Positions 25,446-34,250 of a DNA stretch of 64,000 nucleotides are shown piece after piece. Position numbers and translations under genes: made by a program. Under the pieces are notes generated by a model. It was not told the DNA's origin. It searched no databases and was given only the letters and a program-made list of their open reading frames with translations. How positions within the stretch are numbered: position 1 is the first letter of the stretch; the number at the start of each line of letters is the position of its first letter. This DNA is from Paenibacillus sophorae. Its GTDB lineage: Bacteria > Bacillota > Bacilli > Paenibacillales > Paenibacillaceae. The stretch covers positions 1,736,001 to 1,800,000 of the forward strand of contig NZ_CP076607.1 in NCBI RefSeq assembly GCF_018966525.1, written 5' to 3'.

Positions 25446-27092
25446 ATGAATATCAGGTTATCTGCGGAAGATCGTATGATTACATTTTTCAGGTACTTAT
25501 CACTGTTACTTACTTCGCTGATGTTCTTGGTAACGCGCACGGGTCCTGCCCTCGTTTATAAAATTTTGATCATCTTGGCGCTGGGCCTGCTGGCTCATCT
25601 GTTTACCGCCTTTTTTTGGAGTTTCCGGCACAGGCCGCATGCCGTTATGGTGTCGGTTAGCATCGAGATGCTGCTGATCCTTCTGCTGGCCATTGGTACA
25701 GGCGGATACAACAGCCCGTTCAAGCTGTATTCGCTTAATCCCATTTTGATTGCGGCGGGTTCCTTGTCTTTTTATTTTTGCTGGAGCCTGCTGACTGGCT
25801 ATTTTGCCATTTTTCTTGGATTTTGCTATTTTTTTTATAAATCGGCGGACGACACATTAGCCTCCATTCTGCTGGACAACGGAAATCTGTTCCTGGCCCT
25901 TGCGCTTACGGCGACCTTCATGCAGCTGCTTTTGAAGCTTAGGCGGCAGCGGGAGGAGGCCGAGGCGCGCACGGACGAAATGCTTGAGCATATCAAATCG
26001 CTGTATCACATCGTGGAAACCTCAAGCGAGCATGATTTTATGAATATCGGACAGGTGATTACCGACTATGCCCTCAAGCTGACGAAGCTTAACAAAGCGC
26101 TGTTCTGGTTCGCGGGCAGCAGCGGGGGGCCGTCGCTTGTGAGCCGCCAGACCGGTTGGCTGCCCGAAGAAGAAGAATCTCTATTCGGGGAGCTCAAGAA
26201 ATACGAGCCTGAATGGCGGCGTCAGAAGGAGCCGATATTCAGAAGTATTCCCGGATTCGGCGACATGCTGCTGATGCCGGTTCGGATGAGTACCCGGTTT
26301 GTGGGTGTCATCGGAGTAAAGCTTGAAGCGCATGAGGGACTGGAGGGCCGGAGATGGTACATCCAGCAGCTGATGTTCCTGGCGGAGCTCAGCGCGATTA
26401 CGCTGGAGCGCCATGAGCTGAGCGTTACCGAGAACCGCCTAATTGTAACCAATGAGCAGAATCGGATTGCCGATGAAATGCATGACAGCGTCTCGCAGAG
26501 CCTGTTCGGCATCGTGTATGCGGCTCATTCCCTCAAGCAGGCCTGCCGAAAAATGACGCCCTCCCAGCTGGAGGAGCAGATTGAGCTGATCCATGATTCG
26601 GCGACCAAGGCTGCCAAGGAACTGAGGATTACCATTTACAGTTTGAGTTCCAAGAAAAGCGGCGGACCGACCTGGCTCGGTATGGTAAGATCGCATCTGA
26701 AAAGTTTGTCGAGATTGAATGATGTCGAGATTGATTTCAAAGTGAAGGGCGACGACTTCAGCCTGCCCTACCCTTATCACAAAGCGCTTTTCCGGATTAT
26801 ATCCGAAGCGACCGGCAATGCCATTCGTCACGGCGGCGCCGGCAATATTGAGGTTGAGCTGACCTTGAAGCCAAGATGGATCGGACTGGCTATTCGCGAC
26901 GATGGCATCGGCTTCGACACCGATCTGCTGTGGACCCGTTCGGAAGAAGGGACAAGCGGACTCGGAATGAAGAATATGCAGCATTTAGCAAGTTCCCTTG
27001 GCGGTGATTTCCAGTTATCCAGCAACGAAAATGCAGGTACCCAGATTCTGATTTCAATTCCGGTAGGCGTGGTTGAATTAAAGAACGCATAA
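25446..27092 (+). CDS. NarL-type sensor histidine kinase (HisKA_3) with GAF domain
   Basis: This is a 548-aa membrane kinase. Residues about 15-160 hold five or six helices. A coiled coil and a GAF-like domain (about 190-320) follow, then HisKA_3 with EQNRIADEMHDSVSQSLFGI (phospho-His346) and the HATPase domain (ATGNAIRHGGAGN N-box, RDDGIGFD, GTSGLGMKNM). It is the DegS/LiaS/DesK class. The ATG at 25446 is chosen over a TTG at 25434 that sits 2 bases from a GGAG. It pairs with the response regulator gene 24 bases downstream. The EPS locus begins after the pair's terminator, so EPS control is a reasonable guess. Confidence 0.87.
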   Translation: MNIRLSAEDRMITFFRYLSLLLTSLMFLVTRTGPALVYKILIILALGLLAHLFTAFFWSFRHRPHAVMVSVSIEMLLILLLAIGTGGYNSPFKLYSLNPILIAAGSLSFYFCWSLLTGYFAIFLGFCYFFYKSADDTLASILLDNGNLFLALALTATFMQLLLKLRRQREEAEARTDEMLEHIKSLYHIVETSSEHDFMNIGQVITDYALKLTKLNKALFWFAGSSGGPSLVSRQTGWLPEEEESLFGELKKYEPEWRRQKEPIFRSIPGFGDMLLMPVRMSTRFVGVIGVKLEAHEGLEGRRWYIQQLMFLAELSAITLERHELSVTENRLIVTNEQNRIADEMHDSVSQSLFGIVYAAHSLKQACRKMTPSQLEEQIELIHDSATKAAKELRITIYSLSSKKSGGPTWLGMVRSHLKSLSRLNDVEIDFKVKGDDFSLPYPYHKALFRIISEATGNAIRHGGAGNIEVELTLKPRWIGLAIRDDGIGFDTDLLWTRSEEGTSGLGMKNMQHLASSLGGDFQLSSNENAGTQILISIPVGVVELKNA

Positions 27093-27116
27093 AGGATGAT
27101 AGGAGGTCTTTGCATT

Positions 27117-27752
27117 ATGGAAATCGTCATTGTGGATGATCACCCCCTCGTGAGAAGAGGGCTGGCAGCAGTTATTTCCATGCAGCCCAATTTAAAATTT
27201 GCGGGCGAAGCAACGAACGGCGAAGAGGCTCTGCGCGTCTTTGAAGAGGTGCGCCCTGATTTGGTGCTGATCGATTTGAAGCTTGCCGACGAGTCTGGGA
27301 TTGATGTGATCAAGGCGGCGCGCAGACGCGGAATCGAAAGCAAGTTCATCTTACTGACATCGTCGGCGAGCCGGGAAGATTTCCTGAAAGCGGAGGAAGT
27401 GCTGGTCGATGGCTATGTATTAAAAGAGGCGCTGCCGGAGGAGCTGCTGTTTGCCATTCAACTGGTCTACAAGGGCAGGAAGTATTACGATCCCGGTCTG
27501 ATGGAAGACAAGATGAGAATGAGCGGCAAGGGTCCGACGGATGAATTGACGCCCAAGGAACGGGAAGTGCTGATCGAGCTGGGGCAGGGCGCCTGCAACC
27601 GGGAGATTGCTTCCCGGCTCTTCATCAGCGAATTCACGGTCAAGAAGCATGTCAGTCAAATTTTGGCCAAGCTTCAGGTTGCGGACCGAACCCAGGCCGC
27701 GCTTTACGCGAACGCGGTCGGGTTAACCAAATACGAGATGTCTGTCGAATAA
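27117..27752 (+). CDS. LuxR/NarL-family response regulator
   Basis: This is a 211-aa two-component regulator. The receiver domain has acidic pair Asp7-Asp8, phosphoacceptor Asp53 (LIDLKL) and Lys in YVLKEA. The C-terminal LuxR HTH is LTPKEREVLIELGQGACNREIA..TVKKHVSQILAKLQVADRTQA. The ATG at 27117 lies 10 bases after TAGGAGG; an ATG at 27096 precedes that site. It is the cognate partner of the upstream kinase. A perfect terminator follows, then an intergenic palindrome before the EPS operon that could be a target. Confidence 0.93.
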   Translation: MEIVIVDDHPLVRRGLAAVISMQPNLKFAGEATNGEEALRVFEEVRPDLVLIDLKLADESGIDVIKAARRRGIESKFILLTSSASREDFLKAEEVLVDGYVLKEALPEELLFAIQLVYKGRKYYDPGLMEDKMRMSGKGPTDELTPKEREVLIELGQGACNREIASRLFISEFTVKKHVSQILAKLQVADRTQAALYANAVGLTKYEMSVE

Positions 27753-27782
27753 TCGGCAGGCGAAGGAAATTCCATATTTACA

Positions 27783-27816
27783 AGCACGGACAACTTGTCC
27801 GTGCTTTTTTTATTTT
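27783..27816 (+). terminator. Strong intrinsic terminator after the two-component operon
   Basis: AGCACGGACAA and TTGTCCGTGCT form a perfect 11-bp stem with a one-base centre, followed by T7-A-T5. Confidence 0.92.
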
Positions 27817-27860
27817 TCGGCAAATTTCGGCAGCTGCGTGTCAGCACAGCTTCATACCTT

Positions 27861-27880
27861 ATGGTACTAAAGTATACCAT
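27861..27880. promoter_or_regulatory. Inverted repeat upstream of the EPS operon
   Basis: ATGGTA (27861-27866) and TACCAT (27875-27880) flank CTAAAGTA. It lies about 150 bases before the first EPS gene in a 280-base gap; a candidate regulator site. No strong consensus promoter is evident nearby. Confidence 0.35.
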
Positions 27881-28032
27881 GAATTGCCCTAAAGTGGAAA
27901 TTTTCTTTATTCAAAAGTGAAAACGAAAGTAATGGTAGGGACCATGCCCCGAAAAATGTGGATTGTTAGAATTAAAGCAAGTTATCTGAAACTTTCAGAA
28001 GTCTTTCAAAATCCAACGGAAGGAGGATCGCT

Positions 28033-28773
28033 GTGGAAAAGACGATTTTGGATTACCTGAATCTGATCAAAAAAAGGTTATGGCTCATCGTGCTGTTCGT
28101 ACTGATCTCCTGCAGCACCACCTATTATGTCAGCAAGAATTACGTGGTTCCCGTCTATTCCGCATCTGCGCAGCTGCTGGTGAACAACGCCGCTGATCTG
28201 CCGGAAGGCAATAACCTGAATAATCTGAATTTCAGTCTCAATTTGATCGGAAGTTACAAGGAAATCATTAAATCGCCGGCCATTATGGACCGTGTCGCCG
28301 CTGCACATCCGGAATTCGGGCTTACGGGCGACGGGCTTAGCTCCAAGGTAACCATCAGATCTTCGGAGGGAAGCCAGATCATCAATCTCAGTGTGGAAGA
28401 TAAAAGTTATGCAAAGGCAGCCGGCATCGCCAATGCCGTATCGCAGACTTTCATTCGCACCCTGCCGGAATTGATGAATCTGAACAATGTCAACTTCCTC
28501 ACTCCTGCGGATCCGAAAGATGTTCCTGGGCCGATAAACGCTGGATTTACGATGAATCTGATAATCAGCTTTGTCGTATCGCTGATGGCGGCTCTAGGTA
28601 TTATCCTGCTGCTGGAGACGTTGAACGGCTCCCTTCGCTCCGAGAAGGAGGCGGTGCACGAGTTTGGTCTTCCGGTCATCGGAACCATTCCGGTCATCCG
28701 CAAACGCGACCTCGGCAAGGATGGAGACAACAAAGCAAGAGTAGGGGAGGGAGCGTATGCTGCGGTTAAGTAA
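28033..28773 (+). CDS. Wzz/YveK-type chain-length determinant, kinase adaptor
   Basis: This is a 246-aa polysaccharide co-polymerase. TM1 is at about 14-34, there is a large extracytoplasmic loop, and TM2 at about 178-200 is followed by the proline-rich-type junction and a short cytoplasmic tail (LPVIGTIPVI) that docks the partner kinase. It controls polymer length with the tyrosine kinase encoded next. The GTG start at 28033 is 6 bases after AAGGAGG. Its 3' end overlaps the kinase gene by 17 bases. It is the first gene of the EPS locus. Confidence 0.9.
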   Translation: MEKTILDYLNLIKKRLWLIVLFVLISCSTTYYVSKNYVVPVYSASAQLLVNNAADLPEGNNLNNLNFSLNLIGSYKEIIKSPAIMDRVAAAHPEFGLTGDGLSSKVTIRSSEGSQIINLSVEDKSYAKAAGIANAVSQTFIRTLPELMNLNNVNFLTPADPKDVPGPINAGFTMNLIISFVVSLMAALGIILLLETLNGSLRSEKEAVHEFGLPVIGTIPVIRKRDLGKDGDNKARVGEGAYAAVK

Positions 28774-29395
28774 CAGCCTCATAGCCGAACGAAATCCACA
28801 GTCGCATGTGTCTGAATCATTCCGCTCGCTTCGCACCTACATCCGTCAGCTCGGGCTGCTGCAGGGCGGAGGAAAATCGCTGCTCTTCACATCCGGCGGG
28901 GCGGGGGAGGGAAAGACGACCGTTCTGGCCAATCTCGCCGTATCCTTTGTGCAGGACGGCAAGAAGGTCGCAGTTGTGGATTGCAACTTGCGCAGCCCCG
29001 GCCTTCATACAGTGTTCGGAGTGGAGAATGGCGAAGGGTTGGCTGACTGTCTGAGCGGCCAGAAGGAGGCAGGCAAGATCAGCGTGTACGGCAATCTCGC
29101 CAATCTAACCATCGTGACGGCAGGAGCCTCATCCGTCAGTCCGCCTGATCTGCTGGGAAACGCCAAGATGACGGAGCTGCTGGAGGAACTGAAAGGAACC
29201 CATGATCTCGTTCTGCTGGACACGCCCCCGGCGGTGGAATACAGCGATGCCCGGGTGCTTGCGCCGCTCACGGACGGCGTTATCATCATTGCCCGTTACG
29301 GCAAGTCGAAGCGGGATTCGATCCGCAAGGTCAAGACACTGATGGAACAATCCGGGACAACCATTCTCGGTATTGCCATAAATCAAGTCAAGTGA
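28757..29395 (+). CDS. CpsD/CapB-like BY-kinase family ATPase
   Basis: This is a 212-aa bacterial tyrosine kinase-type P-loop protein that partners Wzz to drive polymer export. Walker A is TSGGAGEGKTT, Walker A' is VAVVDCNLRSPG (usual form DADLRRP, so the second Asp is Asn) and Walker B is LVLLDTPP. The protein ends at INQVK with no C-terminal tyrosine cluster, which normally carries the autophosphorylation sites. It may therefore act as an ATPase scaffold or phosphorylate other targets. It overlaps the co-polymerase gene; GGGGAGGGA lies just upstream of the ATG. Confidence 0.88.
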   Translation: MLRLSNSLIAERNPQSHVSESFRSLRTYIRQLGLLQGGGKSLLFTSGGAGEGKTTVLANLAVSFVQDGKKVAVVDCNLRSPGLHTVFGVENGEGLADCLSGQKEAGKISVYGNLANLTIVTAGASSVSPPDLLGNAKMTELLEELKGTHDLVLLDTPPAVEYSDARVLAPLTDGVIIIARYGKSKRDSIRKVKTLMEQSGTTILGIAINQVK

Positions 29396-29490
29396 TTTCA
29401 AAACAATGAGCTGAGCATATGCTTTCGAAGCAAATTTACGGAGTTGTTCGAAGAAGCGTATGCTAACAAAACTTTTAGGAGGCATGGATG

Positions 29491-30375
29491 ATGAAAAAAG
29501 TGAAAAAGGTAATTATTCCCGCAGCCGGACTGGGGACCCGTTTTCTTCCCGCAACAAAAGCGATGCCGAAGGAAATGCTTCCCATCATCAACAAGCCTAC
29601 TATTCAGTACATTGTGGAGGAAGCGATCGCTTCCGGTATCGAAGATATTATTATCGTAACCGGTAAAGGAAAGCGGGCCATTGAAGATCATTTCGACAAC
29701 GCCTTCGAGCTGGAGTCGCGGCTGCTTGAGGATGGCAAGCTCGAACTGCTGCAGGAGGTGCAGCGTTCATCCAAAGTTGAAATTCACTACATCCGCCAAA
29801 AAGAACCCAAAGGATTGGGACATGCGGTCTGGTGCGCCAGACGGTTCATCGGCGACGAGCCGTTCGGCGTAATGCTCGGGGACGATATTGTTACCGGACA
29901 GACGCCATGCCTCAAACAACTGATCGACCAGTATGAGGAAACGCAGAACTCAGTTATCGGTGTACAGGAAATTCCGGACGAATTCACCAACCGGTACGGC
30001 ATTATCGAGCCGGATTTGCAGGACGGCCGTCTGTACCGAGTTCACAACTTTGTTGAGAAGCCGCCGCTTGGAACCGCACCTTCCAATCTGGCGATTATGG
30101 GCCGCTACGTGTTCACGCCGAAGATCTTTAAATATCTTGATTTGCAGGAAAAGGGCGCCGGAGGCGAAATCCAGCTGACCGACGCGATCCAGAAGCTGAA
30201 TCAGAGCGAACGGGTCTATGCCTACAATTTCGATGGAACGAGATACGACGTCGGAGAACGGCTTGGTTACATTTTGACGACGCTGGAGTTCGCTTTAGAG
30301 AGCAAGGATTTGCGCTATCCTCTCATGGATGCCATGGCGGCATGGCTTAGCAAGGCGGAACAAGCCACCAGCTAA
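29491..30375 (+). CDS. galU: UTP-glucose-1-phosphate uridylyltransferase
   Basis: This is a 294-aa nucleotidyltransferase making UDP-glucose, the precursor for UDP-glucuronate and glucosyl transfer. The N-terminal signature PAAGLGTRFLPATKAMPKEMLP is complete, with the VEKPP region and the GGEIQLTDAI segment typical of GalU/GtaB. The ATG at 29491 is 8 bases after AGGAGG and matches the Bacillus GtaB start; an ATG one codon earlier is possible. It supplies substrate to Ugd encoded at 39663 in the same locus. Confidence 0.95.
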   Translation: MKKVKKVIIPAAGLGTRFLPATKAMPKEMLPIINKPTIQYIVEEAIASGIEDIIIVTGKGKRAIEDHFDNAFELESRLLEDGKLELLQEVQRSSKVEIHYIRQKEPKGLGHAVWCARRFIGDEPFGVMLGDDIVTGQTPCLKQLIDQYEETQNSVIGVQEIPDEFTNRYGIIEPDLQDGRLYRVHNFVEKPPLGTAPSNLAIMGRYVFTPKIFKYLDLQEKGAGGEIQLTDAIQKLNQSERVYAYNFDGTRYDVGERLGYILTTLEFALESKDLRYPLMDAMAAWLSKAEQATS

Positions 30376-30434
30376 CGGATTGAAGTGCAACATCTATTTT
30401 ACGGGCTATTCTTTCAAGGAGGATTGAGAGGGAA

Positions 30435-31124
30435 ATGAGCATGCCAAAAATGCCGGATGACGCTAAGCCGATTCTGTCGAATCTTTACGTGCTGCATGCC
30501 GATGAAGCGCAGGAAACCAATTCCTACCTGGTAGTGAAGCGGGTAATCGACATTCTTTTTTCCGCTCTGTGTCTATTCTTGCTGCTCCCCCTGTTCGCTG
30601 TAATCGCCGTACTGATCAAACTGGATGACCCGAAAGGAAAAGTGTTCTTCCGCCAGACCCGTGTCGGCAAGGACGAGAAGCCGTTTGAGATGTACAAGTT
30701 CAGGTCCATGATCTCGAATGCCGAGGAGCTGAAGAAGAATCTCATGGCTTACAACGAGGTCAGCGGGGCGATGTTCAAGATGAAGAACGATCCCCGCATT
30801 ACAAAGATAGGGAAGTTTCTGCGCAAGACAAGCATTGACGAGCTTCCCCAACTCTGGAATGTGCTGGTCGGCAACATGAGCCTGGTCGGTCCCCGGCCGC
30901 CTCTTCCCGATGAAGTGGCGCAGTACTCGGAGTACGACAAGCAGCGGCTGACTGTAACGCCGGGCTGCACGGGCTATTGGCAGGTTCACGCGCGCAACAG
31001 CGTCGGTTTCGAGGAAATGGTTCAACTGGATCTCACGTATATCCGCATGCGGAGTACAGCGCTTGACATGAAGATTATCTTAAAGACGGGACTTATGCTG
31101 CTGGGATCGAAAAATGCTTATTAA
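30435..31124 (+). CDS. Priming sugar transferase (monotopic phosphoglycosyl transferase)
   Basis: This is a 229-aa enzyme that transfers a sugar-1-phosphate from a UDP-sugar to undecaprenyl phosphate, starting the repeat unit at the inner membrane face. A single N-terminal hydrophobic re-entrant helix (about 36-60) is followed by the conserved FRQTRVG, MYKFRSM, SIDELPQLWNVLVGNMSLVGPRP and PGCTGYWQV motifs (WcaJ/EpsL/PglC superfamily). The sugar is not determinable; glucose or galactose phosphate is usual. Confidence 0.92.
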   Translation: MSMPKMPDDAKPILSNLYVLHADEAQETNSYLVVKRVIDILFSALCLFLLLPLFAVIAVLIKLDDPKGKVFFRQTRVGKDEKPFEMYKFRSMISNAEELKKNLMAYNEVSGAMFKMKNDPRITKIGKFLRKTSIDELPQLWNVLVGNMSLVGPRPPLPDEVAQYSEYDKQRLTVTPGCTGYWQVHARNSVGFEEMVQLDLTYIRMRSTALDMKIILKTGLMLLGSKNAY

Positions 31125-31146
31125 TTCAGAAATTAGGTGAATGCCC

Positions 31147-32091
31147 ATGTTTGAGCACGGAAACGTACCCCGGCTGTCTATCATCATTTGCACCTACAAT
31201 CGGGCCGGGCTGTTATCCAAAACGCTGGATTCCCTGCTCGGGCTCGAAATGCTGGACGAGGCGGAGGTCATTGTGGTTGATAACCGCTCGACCGATGATA
31301 CGGCAGCCGTCGTCAAACGGTTCGTGGATAAATACGAAAGTATGATCCATATGAAGTATCTTCTGGAGCCGGTTCAGGGACTGTCGGCCGCCCGCAATGC
31401 GGGCATTCTGGCAGCCAAATCGCCGCTCATAGCGTTTCTCGATGATGATGCGCTGCCTGTCCGTACATGGATTTCGACGATTGTAAACACCTTGGAAAGC
31501 AGGCCGCTCGTGATGGCCATGGGCGGCAAGGTTGCTCCTATTTTTGAAAGCGGCAGGCCGAACTGGCTGATTAAGCCGTTCGAGTTCCCTTACACGATCA
31601 TGGATCTGGGCAACCGGATCAAGGAGTACCCGGGCAAGTTCCACCCCTGCGGCGCCAACATGGCGATGAGGCGCGAAGTCTTTAACGTCAGCTTGTTTCC
31701 GCTGGAGCTTGGACGCAAGGGAGACTCGCTTTTGTCCGGCGAGGAAACCTGGCTGTTCGGAAAGATTCGGAAAGAAGGGCAATCCGTTCTTTATCACCCG
31801 CAGATGGCTGTGGACCACTTCGTCCCGGCAAGCCGTTTGACCGAGGACTGGATCATGAAGCGGTACTACAGCCAAGGTTTATCCAATGCCCTTGGAAGCA
31901 GCGGCCAACTGGGCAGTCTGTCCCTTTGGGGCAAGACAGCGGCTAAAGTTCTGTATATTGCTGCCGACTCCGTATTGGCTGCGATATCCCGGAACGAAGG
32001 AAGAAAGCTGCTGAACAAATGCAGGCTGGAGAGCGTCCGCGGAACGCTTCACATGCTGCGGAATCGAAATCGGGAATCGGCGACGGGGTGA
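31147..32091 (+). CDS. Glycosyltransferase family 2
   Basis: This is a 314-aa GT-A fold transferase with SIIICTYNR at the start, VDNRSTDDT, AARNAGI and the metal-binding FLDDDALP. The C-terminal part has GEETWLFGKIR followed by one amphipathic or membrane helix. The ATG at 31147 is 7 bases after AGGTGA; an ATG at 31141 is too near. It adds a sugar to the lipid-linked EPS unit. The gap to the downstream gene is four bases. Confidence 0.88.
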   Translation: MFEHGNVPRLSIIICTYNRAGLLSKTLDSLLGLEMLDEAEVIVVDNRSTDDTAAVVKRFVDKYESMIHMKYLLEPVQGLSAARNAGILAAKSPLIAFLDDDALPVRTWISTIVNTLESRPLVMAMGGKVAPIFESGRPNWLIKPFEFPYTIMDLGNRIKEYPGKFHPCGANMAMRREVFNVSLFPLELGRKGDSLLSGEETWLFGKIRKEGQSVLYHPQMAVDHFVPASRLTEDWIMKRYYSQGLSNALGSSGQLGSLSLWGKTAAKVLYIAADSVLAAISRNEGRKLLNKCRLESVRGTLHMLRNRNRESATG

Positions 32092-32095
32092 ATGG

Positions 32096-33445
32096 ATGAT
32101 GATAAGCGGCCACCGGGCTTCCAAATTGTATGCTCTGCCGTATGGGATGCTGTTTCTCCTGTCGGCGTTGTTTCTAGGCACGGCAGTGATATACGAGCCG
32201 GCTATCGCGGTTGCCGCTGTCGGACTGCTCCTTCTGCTCGTCGTATCCCTGTCCAGACCGGATTACATCAGTTATTTCGTACTGCTGACGACGGCGGTAT
32301 CGATTAACTTTTTGTACGATGGAAGCTTGTTCGGAATGGAAATATTGTCGCTCTACAAGCTGGCGATGCTGGCGCTGCTTGTGCCGTGCATTCTGGTTAA
32401 CGGACTGCGCTTCAAGCTCAGCTTCCCGCTGTGGGCCCTGGCCGTGATGGTGTTCATGACGTTCACCTTTTCCATCTGGCTGCCCCAGATGACAACGTCG
32501 ATTGCGGTCAAGGCGTTCATTGGACTTTCGCTTCCGTTTATGTTTCTCTTGATCAACTGGAAAAAAGAAGTGGCGCAGCGGCATATCTACATGATCTGCC
32601 TTCTGCCGACGGTAAGCCTGCTGGTGGGAGCGCTGCTGCAAGTGGCCCATCTTCACCAGATGCTCAACGTGGAATTCACGGGTGCGGTGCGGATCCAAGG
32701 AGCGAACATCCCGTCGCATCTGGCGATGCTCGCCTTTATTGGAACGGTCCTCCCGTTTATTGAACTCAGGCGGAATCCGGGCCATGAGCGATTCTATTAC
32801 AGTGTGCTGGCCGTGAATTTCGTGACTTTGATCGGTACGGGAACTCGGGGGCCGCTTCTCGCGCTGCTTCCGGTGGTGCTGTATTACTTCTACGACATTT
32901 TCCGGCGCTATTTGAAAGGCAAAACCCGGTATCTGATTCCGCTGCTGTGCTCGGTGCTGGTAATTTCCGGCGCGATATTCATGCAGTGGGACAATATCAA
33001 AAAACGTTCGTTTGAAAGGCAGACGAGCGATGGAATCGACCTGTCGGGACGCTCGGAGGCCTGGACCTACTTTTTGGAAAAAGCGTCGGGTTCCCCATTG
33101 TCGGGAAGAGGTCTTGGCGCCGTTACAGTGGCCAACGATGGCACGCTGTATAAAGGGTTTGTCGTTCCCCACAACGAATATATCCGGTTTTACTTCGACG
33201 GGGGGTATATCGGCTCGATCCTGCTGCTGCTGTCCTTGTTGGCTGTGTTTATTCTGGTTTACAGAGCTTTGGCGCCGCCGGTAAAGCCCTATTACCTGCT
33301 CTTTATAGCAGCGTTTCTGATCTACTCGTTTTCCGATAATACGCTGTCGACGGTCCAATTTATTATTCCGTTCTGTTGGTACCTGAACTGCCTGTATCGG
33401 GCTTCGCAGCCAACCGATTCCCCACAAAAAGAAGTGATACGATGA
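32096..33445 (+). CDS. Wzy/O-antigen ligase-like polymerase (first copy)
   Basis: This is a 449-aa integral membrane protein with about twelve helices and a large extracytoplasmic loop containing the GRGLGAVT..PHNEYIRFYFDGG segment of the Wzy_C/WaaL superfamily, plus TRGPLLALLPVVL. It is expected to polymerise or ligate undecaprenol-linked repeat units outside the membrane. The stop overlaps the next ATG by four bases. A second such protein is encoded at 34251. Confidence 0.82.
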   Translation: MMISGHRASKLYALPYGMLFLLSALFLGTAVIYEPAIAVAAVGLLLLLVVSLSRPDYISYFVLLTTAVSINFLYDGSLFGMEILSLYKLAMLALLVPCILVNGLRFKLSFPLWALAVMVFMTFTFSIWLPQMTTSIAVKAFIGLSLPFMFLLINWKKEVAQRHIYMICLLPTVSLLVGALLQVAHLHQMLNVEFTGAVRIQGANIPSHLAMLAFIGTVLPFIELRRNPGHERFYYSVLAVNFVTLIGTGTRGPLLALLPVVLYYFYDIFRRYLKGKTRYLIPLLCSVLVISGAIFMQWDNIKKRSFERQTSDGIDLSGRSEAWTYFLEKASGSPLSGRGLGAVTVANDGTLYKGFVVPHNEYIRFYFDGGYIGSILLLLSLLAVFILVYRALAPPVKPYYLLFIAAFLIYSFSDNTLSTVQFIIPFCWYLNCLYRASQPTDSPQKEVIR

Positions 33446-34215
33446 ATCAAGTGAACATGTTCGATGTCAACTTTAACAATTATGATTTCATGGACCTGCT
33501 GGAGTATATCGATACTACGATCCGGGAAAGGAATCATTCCTACATTCTGACCTGCAATGTGGATCACGTGATCAAGCTGCGCAAGGATAAGGAATTCCGG
33601 ACGGTCTACTCTGAAGCGGGCGCTGTGGTCGCGGACGGGATGCCCCTCATTTGGGCTTCCAAGATGCTGGGCAAGCCGCTCAAGCAAAAAGTGTCCGGCG
33701 CCGACCTCTTCAGCAGATTGGGACATGCGTTCCAGCAGCGTAAATACCGGCTGTTCTTTCTTGGCTCCGCGGAGGGCGTACCGGAACGGGCTACGAAGAA
33801 CCTCAAGGCGGCGTACCCGGATATTAACATTGTCGGCTGTTATTCTCCTTCCTACGGCTTCGAGAATAACAAGGAAGAGAACGAGCGGATTATCGGGATG
33901 CTGAATGAAACCCGGCCGGATATCGTGTTCGTTGGCGTAGGGGCTCCCAAGCAGGAGAAATGGATCTACCGCCATTATCTATCCTACCGGGCGCCGATCT
34001 CGATTGGTGTTGGAGCAACCTTCGATTTTCTGTCCGGATCGGTCAAGCGGGCGCCGGATTTCATGCAAAAAAGCGGACTGGAATGGTTCTGGCGGCTAAG
34101 CCAGGAACCGGGAAGGCTGTGGAAGCGGTATTTGGTGGACGACGCCCAGTTTCTGCTCCTTCTGCTCAAGGAGATGCGCAAACGGGATAAAGCGAATGGA
34201 CGGAGCCTTGAATAA
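33442..34215 (+). CDS. WecG/TagA/CpsF-family glycosyltransferase
   Basis: This is a 257-aa GT26 enzyme with the conserved CNVDHVIKLRKDKEFR, ADGMPLIWASK, LFFLGSAEGVPERA and VGVGAPKQEKWI motifs and a C-terminal membrane-association segment rich in Arg/Trp/Leu (LEWFWRLSQEPGRLWKRY). The family transfers ManNAc-type or related residues to lipid-linked acceptors. Translation is coupled to the upstream Wzy-like gene by ATGA. Donor sugar uncertain. Confidence 0.92.
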   Translation: MNQVNMFDVNFNNYDFMDLLEYIDTTIRERNHSYILTCNVDHVIKLRKDKEFRTVYSEAGAVVADGMPLIWASKMLGKPLKQKVSGADLFSRLGHAFQQRKYRLFFLGSAEGVPERATKNLKAAYPDINIVGCYSPSYGFENNKEENERIIGMLNETRPDIVFVGVGAPKQEKWIYRHYLSYRAPISIGVGATFDFLSGSVKRAPDFMQKSGLEWFWRLSQEPGRLWKRYLVDDAQFLLLLLKEMRKRDKANGRSLE

Positions 34216-34250
34216 AGGCTTATCCCCAAGAAATGGAGGTGTGTGAAACG

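Noticed and set aside
32174..33427. Minus-strand open frame of 417 codons opposite the first Wzy-like gene
   Set aside because: The product is an improbable Arg/Gln/His-rich chain and the plus strand encodes a typical membrane protein; GC3 shadow.
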